From CAWAMR01 sp963783095 (GTDB lineage Bacteria > Planctomycetota > Planctomycetia > Gemmatales > Gemmataceae): a stretch of DNA of 64,000 nt. Below are positions 39,746 to 48,784 of the stretch, piece after piece (position 1 is the stretch's first letter; every line of letters starts with the position of its first letter). Position numbers and translations under genes: made by a program. The stretch covers positions 124,001 through 188,000 of the forward strand of contig CAWAMR010000015.1 of the NCBI GenBank assembly GCA_963783095.1, written 5' to 3'. The notes under the pieces are model-generated. The model was not told the DNA's origin, searched no databases, and saw only the letters and a list, made by a program, of their open reading frames with translations.

Positions 39746-42098
39746 CGATCAAGGTCAGCAGCGTTTCCGCGGAAGTGCGAACCATGTCGAGATACTGTCG
39801 TTGTTCCGGAGTAAGGGCGGTGGACAGAGAAAGCTCAACCATGCCGAGAATGCCGTTCATCGGCGTTCTGATTTCATGGCTCATATTGGCGAGGAACTCG
39901 CCCTTGGCCCGGTTGGCAGCTTCGGCGGCTTCCATCGCGTTATGCAACTCTTCTTCCGCTCGGAGCCTTTGAATCCCCAGGGCCACTTTGTCGGCAACGG
40001 CCCCCAACGATTCCGCAGTTTCAGGCGATAGCTTGTGTCGAGCGAACACGGCGATCACACCGACCAATCGACCATCGACGATCAAGGGATGTCCGGCAAA
40101 GGCAATGAACCTTTCTCGTTTGGCCCAGTCAAGAGTGTCGTGCGGCGAACCATCGACCAGGGAGTTGGTCAGATGAGGACGTAAACTCAACGCGATTCGA
40201 CCCACATGTTCCTGTCCAATCGCAATGCGGGATTGTTCCCCATCAATACGAGTGGAGATGCCCGCGCTCGCCTGAAGCAGCAAGGAGCCGGTATTATCCA
40301 GCGTCCAGATGCGTGCACAGCTGACCCGAAGGTATTTTACCAGCGCCTCTGCGCATCCCTGCAACATCTCCCGCATATTTCGGCGATGAGTCAGGCAGCT
40401 GCCGATGTCGGCCGTCAACGCCGCATGAGCAGCGCGTTCTGCCAGGGTTTGGTCCGACGCCTTGCGATCGGTGATGTCGCGCTCGAGCGCCATGAAGTGT
40501 GTGAGGCGACTGGTCTGCTCGTCGTAGATCGGTTGAACTTCGATTTCGATCCAGTATCTTCGTCCCGATTTGGCGTAATTGATCAGCTCGACCTTGAAGC
40601 CTTTGCGTTGACAGAGCCGATCGCGGACGTAAGCGACCGTAGTCTGATCGGTCTCCGGGCCTTGAAGAAAGTTTCCGGGTTTTCGCCCGATGATTTCTTC
40701 CAGCGGGTAGCCCGTCAGACGGGTAAAACCTTCATTGACCCATTCGATTCGTCCGTGCGGATCGGTCAGGATCACGGCATTGTCGGTGCGGTTGGCGATC
40801 ATGGCCAGCTTGCGCGATTCCCTTTCGCTGTCGCGCAGGGCTGATTCGGTTCGTCGGCGTTCGTGTTGCTCGATTGCCAGCGTAATCAGGTTCGATACCG
40901 CCATCCCGAACAAACTCTGTTCGGGTGCCCAAGGCTCCCAGGGGCCAACGTGCTCCAGAGACAATATGCCGTCCAGGCATCCGTGCAGGAGAATCGGAAT
41001 ACTCATCATTCCGGTGATTCCCAACGGCTGCAGATAAGAATCGGTGAATTCCCGGGTCCGTGGATCGTGGCCAACATCGTTCGTAACGATCGCTTCTCCG
41101 GAGTTCAGCGCCCGGAAGTAGTCGGGATACTCGATCGACTTCAGTTCCATGCCCGCGGAATGGGCCTTGAGCTGGGTATCGAACAAATCAACACAGCGGA
41201 GAATGGTTTGGTCCTCGGTCAGACGCCAGACGCTCACTCGTTCCACTTGCATGAGGCGGGCTGCGGATTCCGTCAGTTGCTGAAATGTGCGCGTCAGATC
41301 GGGGCTGAGGAAAATGTCGCTCTTGGTCAGGCTCGCCAGAGCGACCTGCTGTTTCAATAACCGTTCGTGACTGCGTTGCAGACGATCTTCAACGCGCTTG
41401 CGTTCGGTGACTTCGGTAACGGTACCCACGAGTCGAGTCACTCGTCCCTGTTCGTCGCGCGTGGCGGTGCCGCGCGCCATGAACCAACGATCGGTACCGT
41501 CTTGTTTTTCGAGTCGATGTTCCATTTCAAAGAAAGGCGTCTTGTCTCCGAGGTGAGCCATGACCACCTCCATCAAGGACTGTCGATCGTCGGTGGGCAA
41601 CAGAGCCAACCAATCCTGGACACTCTCCGGCACCGGCCGATCGGCACCTACCAACAGCGATTGCAAGGTGGGATCGATAAAGAAAGTTTGTTGTTCAAAG
41701 TTGAAATCCCAAACCCCGGCATTGCCGGCCTGGGTGGCCAGCGCATAGCGCTCCTGACTTTGGCGAAGAGCCTCCTCTGCTTGTTTTCGTTCGGTGACGT
41801 TGCGTACCACGACGAGTGCCTTGTCGCTATCGTAGCCGACGACGCGCGCATCATAATGGCGGTTCTCACCGGCCAGGTGAACTGAATACTCGAGACTCTG
41901 AGTCTCACCGGAATCGATCGCTGTGTTGAGAATCCGGAGCACGGTCTCTTCCAGATCCGGCGGAAAGTGCGCAGCAATGCTCGACCCGTGCATCTGCTCG
42001 GGCGGAACCAGAAGGTCGTGCCGATTCTGGGCCGCATAGTGCAAACAGATGCCCGCACGATCGAACACGAACAAGGGATCGGGCAACGCACGCAGCAT
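39537..42098 (-). CDS. Giant hybrid kinase, segment 3: PAS-PAS-GAF-PAS-GAF-HisKA
   Basis: 853 residues. The order is PAS (LPDPLFVFDRAG), PAS (ALATQAGNAGVWDFNF), a GAF-like domain (LMQVERVSVWRLTEDQT), PAS (NRTDNAVILTDPHGRIEWVN, with PAC-type YWIEIEVQPIYDEQ), a second GAF (YLRVSCARIWTLDN), a coiled-coil linker AEAANRAKGEF, and HisKA with NMSHEIRTPMNG and DDILDFSKIEAGKLEL. The frame fails after RVAPEVP near 39590, where the next frame continues with DSFIGDVGRLR. The start of the PAS is reached by a shift near 42090. Confidence 0.85.
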   Translation of the reverse strand: MLRALPDPLFVFDRAGICLHYAAQNRHDLLVPPEQMHGSSIAAHFPPDLEETVLRILNTAIDSGETQSLEYSVHLAGENRHYDARVVGYDSDKALVVVRNVTERKQAEEALRQSQERYALATQAGNAGVWDFNFEQQTFFIDPTLQSLLVGADRPVPESVQDWLALLPTDDRQSLMEVVMAHLGDKTPFFEMEHRLEKQDGTDRWFMARGTATRDEQGRVTRLVGTVTEVTERKRVEDRLQRSHERLLKQQVALASLTKSDIFLSPDLTRTFQQLTESAARLMQVERVSVWRLTEDQTILRCVDLFDTQLKAHSAGMELKSIEYPDYFRALNSGEAIVTNDVGHDPRTREFTDSYLQPLGITGMMSIPILLHGCLDGILSLEHVGPWEPWAPEQSLFGMAVSNLITLAIEQHERRRTESALRDSERESRKLAMIANRTDNAVILTDPHGRIEWVNEGFTRLTGYPLEEIIGRKPGNFLQGPETDQTTVAYVRDRLCQRKGFKVELINYAKSGRRYWIEIEVQPIYDEQTSRLTHFMALERDITDRKASDQTLAERAAHAALTADIGSCLTHRRNMREMLQGCAEALVKYLRVSCARIWTLDNTGSLLLQASAGISTRIDGEQSRIAIGQEHVGRIALSLRPHLTNSLVDGSPHDTLDWAKRERFIAFAGHPLIVDGRLVGVIAVFARHKLSPETAESLGAVADKVALGIQRLRAEEELHNAMEAAEAANRAKGEFLANMSHEIRTPMNGILGMVELSLSTALTPEQRQYLDMVRTSAETLLTLIDDILDFSKIEAGKLELSPTSFQLHDALADTLRLLAIRAHTKGLELVHRVAPEVPGLLHRRRGPAAAVLD

Positions 42099-43710
42099 GG
42101 CGGAGTTGCGCTTCGCTCTCGCGCAGTGCGTTTTCGGTCCGCTTCAAGTTCGTAATATCGTAGACGAAGACCAGCAGACCATTGATAAGTCCCTGGGCAT
42201 CGAAGGTTGGAACCTGGTCGATGCTCCCCCAATATTTCTCCTTCCCTAACGAGAATAATTGAATGGCGCCCAGCAGTGGTTTGCCCACACGGATTATTTC
42301 CAGCGAACGGGAGTAGAGTTCACCCGCGTTGTCCTCAACGGCACCAAGATCGAAGATCGGCTTGCCGATCATTTCCGACGCCGGCAGTGCCTTGGACTGT
42401 TGCGCAAAGCGATTCAGCAATACGACCCGCGCATCGGTGTCGAGATACCAGACCTGTGCTTGCACGGCGTCGAGGATTTGTTCGAGCTGATGACGTTGCC
42501 GCTGCACTTGCTCCTGGGCCGTTTTCCGTTCGGTGATGTCCTCGGCCGCTCCCACGAAACGCAGAAGATTGCCCTGCTTATCGCGGACTTCAAAGGAACG
42601 ATCCCGGATCCAGCGAATGCTGCCATCCGGCCTGACATAACGGAATTGAATAATTCCACCGCCGCGCCGGCGATTATCCGCGACTTCACGGACGAATTGC
42701 TCTCGATCGTCGGGATGGACTTCCTGGGTGAACGCCTCGAATCCGGGGAAGCTGGGCCGGCCGTAGATTTTCTCGTAAGCCGGGCTGGCATAAAGCAAGG
42801 AGTCCGTGCGGGCATCGCTCATCCAGAAGCACTCTTCGATTCGTTCGGCCAGCTCGCGGAATCGTTCTTCGCTTTCTTGCAGGGCCTTCTGAGCGCGCTT
42901 CAACTCCGAAATATCGACGCAGACAGTGACCACACCCTGGATCGGTGCCGGTTGATCCGAATCGGCTGATGCACTACCTCGCAGCGGCACTTTCGTCGTA
43001 AGCCAGTGGTGCAAATTCCCAAACGCATCGGGTGTTTCATCTTCGTACTGGACCATCTCGCCCGCAGTCAGAACGCGACGATCGGCGCTCTGGCTGTGCG
43101 TTCCGTATTCTTCGTTAATCAGCTCCCCGGCCCTCTTGCCGACTGCCCCTTCTACCGTGGTGCCATAAAGTTGCGCTTGTTGCTTGTTGATCAGCAAGTA
43201 GCGCAATTCGGCATCTTTGCTGCTGATCAATCCGGGAAACGCATCGATAATCGCCCGGATCAGTTGATTGGATCGCCGGATTTCCTCATCCGATTTCTTG
43301 CGCTCGGTGATGTCGCGGATCAGCGTACAGTTGTAGGCCCGACCCATGTGTACGACCCGATTGGCCGTGAATTCCACCGGAAACTCTTCACCGCTTTGGG
43401 TGCGCAGACTCGACTCCAGGCGAATCTGCCGGCGCTGTTTCAAATCCGACCAATAGGCGGCCCAGCGCCGGGGCGATTGCCGGGGATCAATTTGCCACGC
43501 TGTCATCTGCAATAACTGGCTTCGACTATACCCCAAGCGCCGGCAGACGGCTTCATTGACATCGAGAATTCGGCCGGTTTCATCGATCAGCAAGAACAAG
43601 TCCGCTGCGTTCTGGATGGCAAACTGAATGAGTTCCACGCATCGCGCAAACGGTGTTCTTCCGTGACATCCTTGAGCAACCAGACCTGCGCGGGTCCGGA
43701 GTCGTAGCAA
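41905..43710 (-). CDS. Giant hybrid kinase, segment 2: four PAS domains
   Basis: 601 residues with four successive PAS/PAC units: FAIQNAADLFLLIDETGRIL, IIDAFPGLISSKDAELRYLL, RIEECFWMSDARTDSLLYAS and ILDAVQAQVWYLDTDARVV. Each is followed by an ITERK/ITERKTAQ-type linker. The upstream segment joins at about 43640, where adding a base turns RDAWNSF into RDAVELIQFAIQ. The last 60 residues of this plain frame are out of frame, and the next segment begins near 42095. PAS diversity suggests several input signals; ligands cannot be inferred. Confidence 0.83.
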   Translation of the reverse strand: MLRLRTRAGLVAQGCHGRTPFARCVELIQFAIQNAADLFLLIDETGRILDVNEAVCRRLGYSRSQLLQMTAWQIDPRQSPRRWAAYWSDLKQRRQIRLESSLRTQSGEEFPVEFTANRVVHMGRAYNCTLIRDITERKKSDEEIRRSNQLIRAIIDAFPGLISSKDAELRYLLINKQQAQLYGTTVEGAVGKRAGELINEEYGTHSQSADRRVLTAGEMVQYEDETPDAFGNLHHWLTTKVPLRGSASADSDQPAPIQGVVTVCVDISELKRAQKALQESEERFRELAERIEECFWMSDARTDSLLYASPAYEKIYGRPSFPGFEAFTQEVHPDDREQFVREVADNRRRGGGIIQFRYVRPDGSIRWIRDRSFEVRDKQGNLLRFVGAAEDITERKTAQEQVQRQRHQLEQILDAVQAQVWYLDTDARVVLLNRFAQQSKALPASEMIGKPIFDLGAVEDNAGELYSRSLEIIRVGKPLLGAIQLFSLGKEKYWGSIDQVPTFDAQGLINGLLVFVYDITNLKRTENALRESEAQLRHAACVARSLVRVRSCGHLFALCGPESARPSGSARADARVEHCCALSAGSGRDRAPDSQHSDRFR

Positions 43711-45095
43711 TTCACTTCGATCCAGCGCGAATCACCATCGGGACGTTTGATTTCCACACGTTCGCGAGGAGTCTGGCCCGAATCCCATTCGTCCGAAGGC
43801 GACCAGCTCGGATGATTCATCTGGGCCTGCTCCAACGGATGAAACCAGGGACCGCGCTCGCTCAACTCGACAGGGTCAATGCCAAAGAGCGCTCCCGCTG
43901 CGGTATTGACCGTGACCGCATCACCATCCACATACACCGCCGCAACCGGAAGGTTCTCGATCATTTGCCTCATTCGGCGCTCGTTGAGGCGCAACGTCTC
44001 ATGAGCACGCCTACGTTCGGCATCCCCAACTGCAACCACAAGGGTCATGAGGGTCGAGGTCAATTGAAAGGTGAATAGCGGCCACAACGAATCCAGGCCC
44101 GTACCCGCCCGGAATGGCCCCAGCCCTACCATCGTTGCAGTCAGTGCCAGCGCATTCACGACCAGTACTGCCGTGACCCCCGAGCGGATTCCCAGCCCCA
44201 GCGCGATCCCCAAAAGCACCGGCAACAGGAGGTAGCTCAGCCAGGGTTGCGTTCCGACTGTGAAGATTTCGCCGAAGAAAAGCAAGCCTGCCGACACGCT
44301 CAGAACCAGAAACGATCCCAGTGTTTTGGCCAATGCCGTCCAGCCCGGCAATTTCCAGCGTTTCCGAGTCCAGACGAATATGGCAGGTATGATGATGAGA
44401 ATGCCCATCAAGTCGCCAAGAAACTCGATGAGCGAATGGGTCCAAAGCAAGGCGCTGTTCAGTTCCCCCGCCAGCACCAGCAGTCCCGATCCGAGCAAAG
44501 CACACGGCAAGCCGATCAGAAATGCCGCAGCGAAAAGATCGGCAAACTCTCGCAGTTTTTCAAAGCTCGGCGCAACCTGGCGGAATTGCCGCAACATCCG
44601 GCATATCAACAGAGCTTCGAGCGTATGGACTCCCCCGTCGATGATGCTTAGGGCCAGGGAGTTTCCCAACCAGAATCGCGTCAAGAAAATCGTCGCAAAG
44701 ATCGCCGCACCAAGACGGTTGCCGCCCAGTAACACGATGCCAATCGCAAAACCGATGATCGGGCAACCCGGCATCGCCATGACGGTCTTGAGGTGCGGAT
44801 CGCTCAGATACGCCAGCGGCAGGTACAGGGCGGTCCACAACAGAAGTTGTCCGCCCAGGACGACCGCGTTATAAACTCGGCTCCTTTCCACGGAAGGACC
44901 AACTCCCGTCTGGCTGATGGAAGAGGCCGCATGATCCGCAGGCTTATGTTTTCCATTCACTCCAGGACGCGCACCGTGCCCGGCGACGGCTGGGGATGGA
45001 ACCGGATCTTGAGAAAGTAATTTGGGGGGAATCGGCAAATCCTCCGGAGCGAGACCGTCGATGATCGCTTTCAGCTTCGCAGCAATTTCCGACAC
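43587..45095 (-). CDS. Giant hybrid kinase, segment 1: MASE1 sensor and PAS
   Basis: The N-terminal 502 residues, from GTG 45095 directly after the stop of the preceding receiver gene. A 70-residue Pro-rich cytoplasmic leader is followed by eight or so transmembrane segments of MASE1 type (YLPLAYLSDPHLKTVMAMPG, GFAIGIVLLGGNRLGAAIFA, SLIEFLGDLMGILIIIPAIF, FQLTSTLMTLVVAVGDAE), then a PAS domain (MIENLPVAAVYVDGDAVTVN). Together with segments 2-5 it forms one protein of about 2380 residues: MASE1, eight PAS, two GAF, HisKA, HATPase, two REC and Hpt. Confidence 0.87.
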   Translation of the reverse strand: MSEIAAKLKAIIDGLAPEDLPIPPKLLSQDPVPSPAVAGHGARPGVNGKHKPADHAASSISQTGVGPSVERSRVYNAVVLGGQLLLWTALYLPLAYLSDPHLKTVMAMPGCPIIGFAIGIVLLGGNRLGAAIFATIFLTRFWLGNSLALSIIDGGVHTLEALLICRMLRQFRQVAPSFEKLREFADLFAAAFLIGLPCALLGSGLLVLAGELNSALLWTHSLIEFLGDLMGILIIIPAIFVWTRKRWKLPGWTALAKTLGSFLVLSVSAGLLFFGEIFTVGTQPWLSYLLLPVLLGIALGLGIRSGVTAVLVVNALALTATMVGLGPFRAGTGLDSLWPLFTFQLTSTLMTLVVAVGDAERRRAHETLRLNERRMRQMIENLPVAAVYVDGDAVTVNTAAGALFGIDPVELSERGPWFHPLEQAQMNHPSWSPSDEWDSGQTPRERVEIKRPDGDSRWIEVNCYDSGPAQVWLLKDVTEEHRLRDAWNSFSLPSRTQRTCSC

Positions 45096-45455
45096 CTAGT
45101 GGGCTTGTGCGCTAACGACGGCCTGAAGAAGAGTAGCGGGAGAATACGGTTTCTGGATTACTGCGGTGAAATCACTCGGATTCGTTGCGCCTTCGATCTG
45201 ACCGGTGTCGCCGGAAACCAACAAGATCGGTAACAGGGGATCCTCCTGATGCAACTGCCTGGCTAACCCAATACCATTGCCGTCGGGCAGGCAAAAATCA
45301 ACGAGGGCTATGTGGGGACGATCGGCCCGCGCCAGTTCGACGGCAGCGGCGATTTCGGTAGCCTCGATAATTCGATATCCCGCGCGTTCCAATACAACGC
45401 GTGAGAAATGACGCGCAAAATCATCATCATCTACCACGAGAATGGTTGAGATCAT
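45096..45455 (-). CDS. Stand-alone receiver-domain response regulator
   Basis: 119 residues, single REC domain: MISTILVVDDDDFARH, phospho-acceptor in LVDFCLPDGNG, LLVSGDTG, conserved Lys in IQKPYSPATL. ATG 45455 is chosen because AAGGGA lies just upstream. It has no output domain, so it would act as a phosphate shuttle or docking regulator. It directly abuts (TAG-GTG) the giant MASE1 kinase and is almost certainly its co-transcribed partner. Confidence 0.9.
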   Translation of the reverse strand: MISTILVVDDDDFARHFSRVVLERAGYRIIEATEIAAAVELARADRPHIALVDFCLPDGNGIGLARQLHQEDPLLPILLVSGDTGQIEGATNPSDFTAVIQKPYSPATLLQAVVSAQAH

Positions 45456-45654
45456 TATCCCTTCCAAAAAAAGGAAGATCGGTTTCCACCCGTCCGCAGA
45501 AATAGCTGCGCCGACAAGAAAATTGCATCATTCAGGAGGAGAATTGCTTAACTGTAGAACATGACTGCCCAAGTGCAGAAAAGTTTTCGTTCGTTGCTCA
45601 CCCTAATTCAGACCAAACCTCAACTTTCAAAAAAGAACCGCATCCCAGAAGGCG

Positions 45655-45770
45655 AGTGGCAGAAGAAGCTTTCCGCTTACTACGCGCAGCTCTACAGCGA
45701 ATCGGCGAGAGACGCGCACGTAGTAAGCGGTTGCGGGTAAATCTGTTTCTGCCGCTCGCCTACTCTGCCG
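45655..45770. repeat. Palindromic repeat family locus C
   Basis: CCGCTTACTACGCGC (45673-45687) pairs with GCGCACGTAGTAAGCGG (45714-45730), followed by TTGCGGGTAAAT and CTGCCGCTCGCCT. The flank order is the reverse complement of locus B, so the element is inserted in the opposite orientation. It lies within the 433-base divergent gap between the receiver and the CxxCH gene; the rest of that gap shows no recognised gene. Confidence 0.85.
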
Positions 45771-45900
45771 GACTGCGGCAATTTGAAAGAAAAAGTAACG
45801 AGCAAGTCACCAACGAATTGAATCTGCACGCGTTAAAGAGGGCATGCGACCAGCGTTCGTCAGCCTGGGAATTGCCGCTGGTGCTCTTGGAGAAATTGCC

Positions 45901-46755
45901 ATGACTTTGGGAATCGTGCTGGTTGGCGCGGGTGTGTTGATTCTTTTTGCCGGAGCTATCTGCTGGCTCTCGGGAGTACCGATCGGATTTCCGGCGAAGT
46001 TTATTGCCGGCCTGCTCGTGTTAGTCCTCACCGGGACGGGAATCTTCGCGGTTTCGAGGGAATTACTCATCTCGGATGGCGGTCTCGATTCGGTCCTGAC
46101 CGAGCCGGCCACTCCAGAACCGATCAGCGACCTGGCCCAACACCAACTGGCTGAGGTCCATGAGGAAACGGTTCGAGTTTTCATTGGTCGACTCGGCTTC
46201 GGCCACGGTCGGATGCCGATTCCCACCGACATCAACGATGTCGTAAAAGGGCTCCAATCGGAACCACCGAAGATCAGCGATGAAACCCTTGAATACTTGT
46301 TCGATTTCCCAGCGCTCGAGAAGGGGGAAACAAAAGCGACGAACATTCATCCGGCCATGAAGAATTTCCCCGAGGTCTGGAATACCGATGATGCTCATTC
46401 GGCAAATAAGTTAACGCAATGGACAATCAAGGACTTGAAGTTGATCGGATTGTCCAAGAACCCAACACCGATTGTTTACCTTACGGATCGCGTCCCAAGC
46501 ATGAGCGAAAGGAAGAAGGTGCCGACCCGGGAATTAGATGAGTTTGAACGAACAGCGCTGTCGAGAATTCAACACGGTGAGACGCTTCACTTCGAGAATA
46601 ACGGCAAGCAAATTCGCATGATGGGGCCGATCTTTGCGGGAACTACTTGTGTTGTTTGCCATGAAAAACAGGGTCAGATGTTGGGGGCTTTTACCTATGC
46701 GATTGAACGTGTCGCCGTGGAAAAGTCGGTGCCGACTGAAGATGACGAGCCATGA
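45901..46755 (+). CDS. Membrane protein with C-terminal CxxCH haem site (Tll0287/DUF3365-like)
   Basis: About 284 residues from ATG 45901 (GGAG 9 bases upstream). Two N-terminal transmembrane segments (VLVGAGVLILFAGAICWL; FIAGLLVLVLTGTGIFAV) are followed by an extracytoplasmic domain ending in GTTCVVCHEKQGQMLGAFTY. A single CxxCH preceded by a PAS-like alpha/beta domain and followed by G-F-Y-I is typical of the Tll0287-like/DUF3365 c-haem sensor family, which couples redox or gas sensing to signalling. No kinase domain is attached. Confidence 0.78.
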   Translation: MTLGIVLVGAGVLILFAGAICWLSGVPIGFPAKFIAGLLVLVLTGTGIFAVSRELLISDGGLDSVLTEPATPEPISDLAQHQLAEVHEETVRVFIGRLGFGHGRMPIPTDINDVVKGLQSEPPKISDETLEYLFDFPALEKGETKATNIHPAMKNFPEVWNTDDAHSANKLTQWTIKDLKLIGLSKNPTPIVYLTDRVPSMSERKKVPTRELDEFERTALSRIQHGETLHFENNGKQIRMMGPIFAGTTCVVCHEKQGQMLGAFTYAIERVAVEKSVPTEDDEP

Positions 46756-46784
46756 TAACCCCGAGTGCATTCCAAATTTGGAGT

Positions 46785-47393
46785 TTACCTCATCGAGGAT
46801 TTCACTTCGGCAAGGCTTGCATACCGAATGCCGATCGCAATGCCTTCCGCTTTTGCTTCGGTCTGAAACAGTCCGGCAGTTGGAACATCGATGCCTGCGC
46901 AAGCATCTTCGACCATCCAGACCTGGAAACCCGCCTTGCGCAAGTCGCGCTGTGGCGAAGCAGCAGATATTGGTGGCGATCCCACAAACGATCGCACACT
47001 CCACACCCGTCGTTCGCAACGTCTGCACAAACGCGGGCTGTTGGGAAGTGATCGCATATGCTTCTCGATCCCGGTCGAAACCCTTGCACAAATGGTATGG
47101 AATCGATGAGTGTGCAGACCCGGTAGAAACTCCGCGCCGGGCGTGCTCATGACGCAGTGCGGCGGATAGATATTGTCTCGTTGTCCAAGAAATGAACAAT
47201 GATCCGCTGGGTGCCAGTCCTGGGTTGCATCAATTCGCGCCCAGTTCAGCGCCAGCAGTTCGTTGACTGCCGGGACGATTTCAAGACCGCCCGGAACCGG
47301 CAGTTCCGCCGGGCAAAGAGTAGAAAAACCTTGCTGCATATCCACAACAATAAGCGCAGAAGATGCCGGCAGAAGCATCCGTAGAGGCTGCAT
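46785..47393 (-). CDS. Nicotinamidase/isochorismatase-family hydrolase, two frame changes
   Basis: About 203 residues. From ATG 47393 it reads SALIVVDMQQGFSTLCP (catalytic Asp) and ATQDWHPADHCSF (metal-ligand Asp/His), PHCVMSTPGAEF. A shift near 47090 leads to AYAITSQQPAFVQTLR, VECAIVCGIATNICCFATA (cis-peptide region and nucleophile Cys). A second shift near 46950 returns to RDLRKAGFQVWMVEDACAG. The Asp/Lys/Cys triad arrangement and the DWHPxxHCSF motif favour nicotinamidase (NAD salvage) over other cysteine hydrolases of this superfamily. GGGAG precedes the ATG. Confidence 0.8.
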   Translation of the reverse strand: MQPLRMLLPASSALIVVDMQQGFSTLCPAELPVPGGLEIVPAVNELLALNWARIDATQDWHPADHCSFLGQRDNIYPPHCVMSTPGAEFLPGLHTHRFHTICARVSTGIEKHMRSLPNSPRLCRRCERRVWSVRSFVGSPPISAASPQRDLRKAGFQVWMVEDACAGIDVPTAGLFQTEAKAEGIAIGIRYASLAEVKSSMR

Positions 47394-47419
47394 CGAGGGT
47401 CTCCCTTGGGGCAGATTCG

Positions 47420-48784
47420 TCACTTGGATTTCCGTCTCGGACCAAACACGATCTCGCAATCCTTCATGAGCTTCTTCCGAAATTCATCGACTCCCCGCTG
47501 CGTCACCCCGGTATCCACCAGGTACAGATGACTCAAAGCAGGCTGCCGATTCATTCCAATCAGGCCCACGTCGGACACTGAGGTTCCATCCAAAACCAGA
47601 TCTGTCAATTTTGGCAAACTCGGCAAATCTCCTAGACCGGCATCACTCAATGAACACCGGGTTATCGACAGCCTCTTGAGGCTCGGAACTTTCGCCAGGC
47701 GCTTCAATCCCGGACCAGTTATCTTGGTTCCCTGAAGTACCAGGCGATCCAGATTCGGTAGTTCAGGCAGAAAAGAGAGCCCTTCATCGGTGATCGGGGC
47801 ATCGACGATGTCCAGCCACCGCAGAAGCGGTAGTGCGCGCAGTGCGGCAAACCCGGTTCCGGTCACCTGAGTGTTCTTGATTATGAGCCATTCAAAATGG
47901 GGAAGGTTGTGCAACTTTGCCACCCCGGCATCATCGAGAGGACAATTCTTCACGGACAGGCAATTGAATTGATCCAGATCGTGGATCCAATCCATCACGT
48001 CGTTCACGCGATCAATCTTCTCCAATGTAATCATCTGAATGCGAAACGGTACGGACGGCAATAACCGAAGCTCATTCACATCGGTGGTCTTTTCCTCGGC
48101 GGGAAAATGATACTGCACCGTTCCTCCTGCTTCCAAAACATGCTCGGCGACTTCGCGATTCCAGTTATCCGGATTGATGGAGCGTTCGGATCGACCTCTT
48201 TCCTTGGGTTGTTCTTGTTCAGGAGAAGTGGGCTGCGGCTTCGATCGAGTGGCGAACCAGATCGCCACGGCGATGATGCTCAGTAACACAATGACGCCGG
48301 CGACGATTGCCCAGCGGTTTCGCGGATCGGCTCGTGTCGTTGCGATCGTCTCTTTGCTCTGAAGGCCGGGCAGCTTTACCGAGGCTGCATCCACCGGAAC
48401 GCTATCTTTGTTGGATGGTTCGATCTCGATCAGGGCTTTCACCACATCATCCGCGCAACTCGGACGATCGCCGGGCAATTTCTCCAGTAGCCACATGATG
48501 AGATCGGCAAGTGCATCGGGGATTTCGGGGCGATGACGCTGGGGTAAGATCGGTGTGTGATTCGCCAGAGACATCAGAACGGCCATGACTTCCGTACCTT
48601 GAAACGGTCGTTGGCCGGTTGCGCTAAGATAGAGAACGCACCCCAAACTGAAGAGATCGGCAGCGGGGCCGACCGGCTGTCCGGAAGCCTGTTCGGGAGA
48701 CATGAACGCCGGCGAACCGACGATCACGCCGCTGCCGGTGACATCCGCATCGCGGTTCGCCTGCCGGGCCAGGCCGAAATCCAA
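47420..48784 (-). CDS. Ser/Thr protein kinase, C-terminal part: kinase lobe, TM and leucine-rich repeats
   Basis: Frame-split continuation of 48624-49448. It begins in the activation segment with ILDFGLARQ (DFG) and SPAFMSPEQ (APE equivalent), completes the kinase C-lobe (LGCVLYLSATGQRPF), has a TM (WAIVAGVIVLLSIIAVAIWF) and then an extracytoplasmic domain with about six leucine-rich repeats (FEWLIIKNTQVTGTGFAAL, LRWLDIVDAPITDEG, LDRLVLQGTKITGPG). LRRs would sense a ligand or polymer outside. The receptor-like layout is common in planctomycetes. Confidence 0.85.
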   Translation of the reverse strand: MDFGLARQANRDADVTGSGVIVGSPAFMSPEQASGQPVGPAADLFSLGCVLYLSATGQRPFQGTEVMAVLMSLANHTPILPQRHRPEIPDALADLIMWLLEKLPGDRPSCADDVVKALIEIEPSNKDSVPVDAASVKLPGLQSKETIATTRADPRNRWAIVAGVIVLLSIIAVAIWFATRSKPQPTSPEQEQPKERGRSERSINPDNWNREVAEHVLEAGGTVQYHFPAEEKTTDVNELRLLPSVPFRIQMITLEKIDRVNDVMDWIHDLDQFNCLSVKNCPLDDAGVAKLHNLPHFEWLIIKNTQVTGTGFAALRALPLLRWLDIVDAPITDEGLSFLPELPNLDRLVLQGTKITGPGLKRLAKVPSLKRLSITRCSLSDAGLGDLPSLPKLTDLVLDGTSVSDVGLIGMNRQPALSHLYLVDTGVTQRGVDEFRKKLMKDCEIVFGPRRKSK

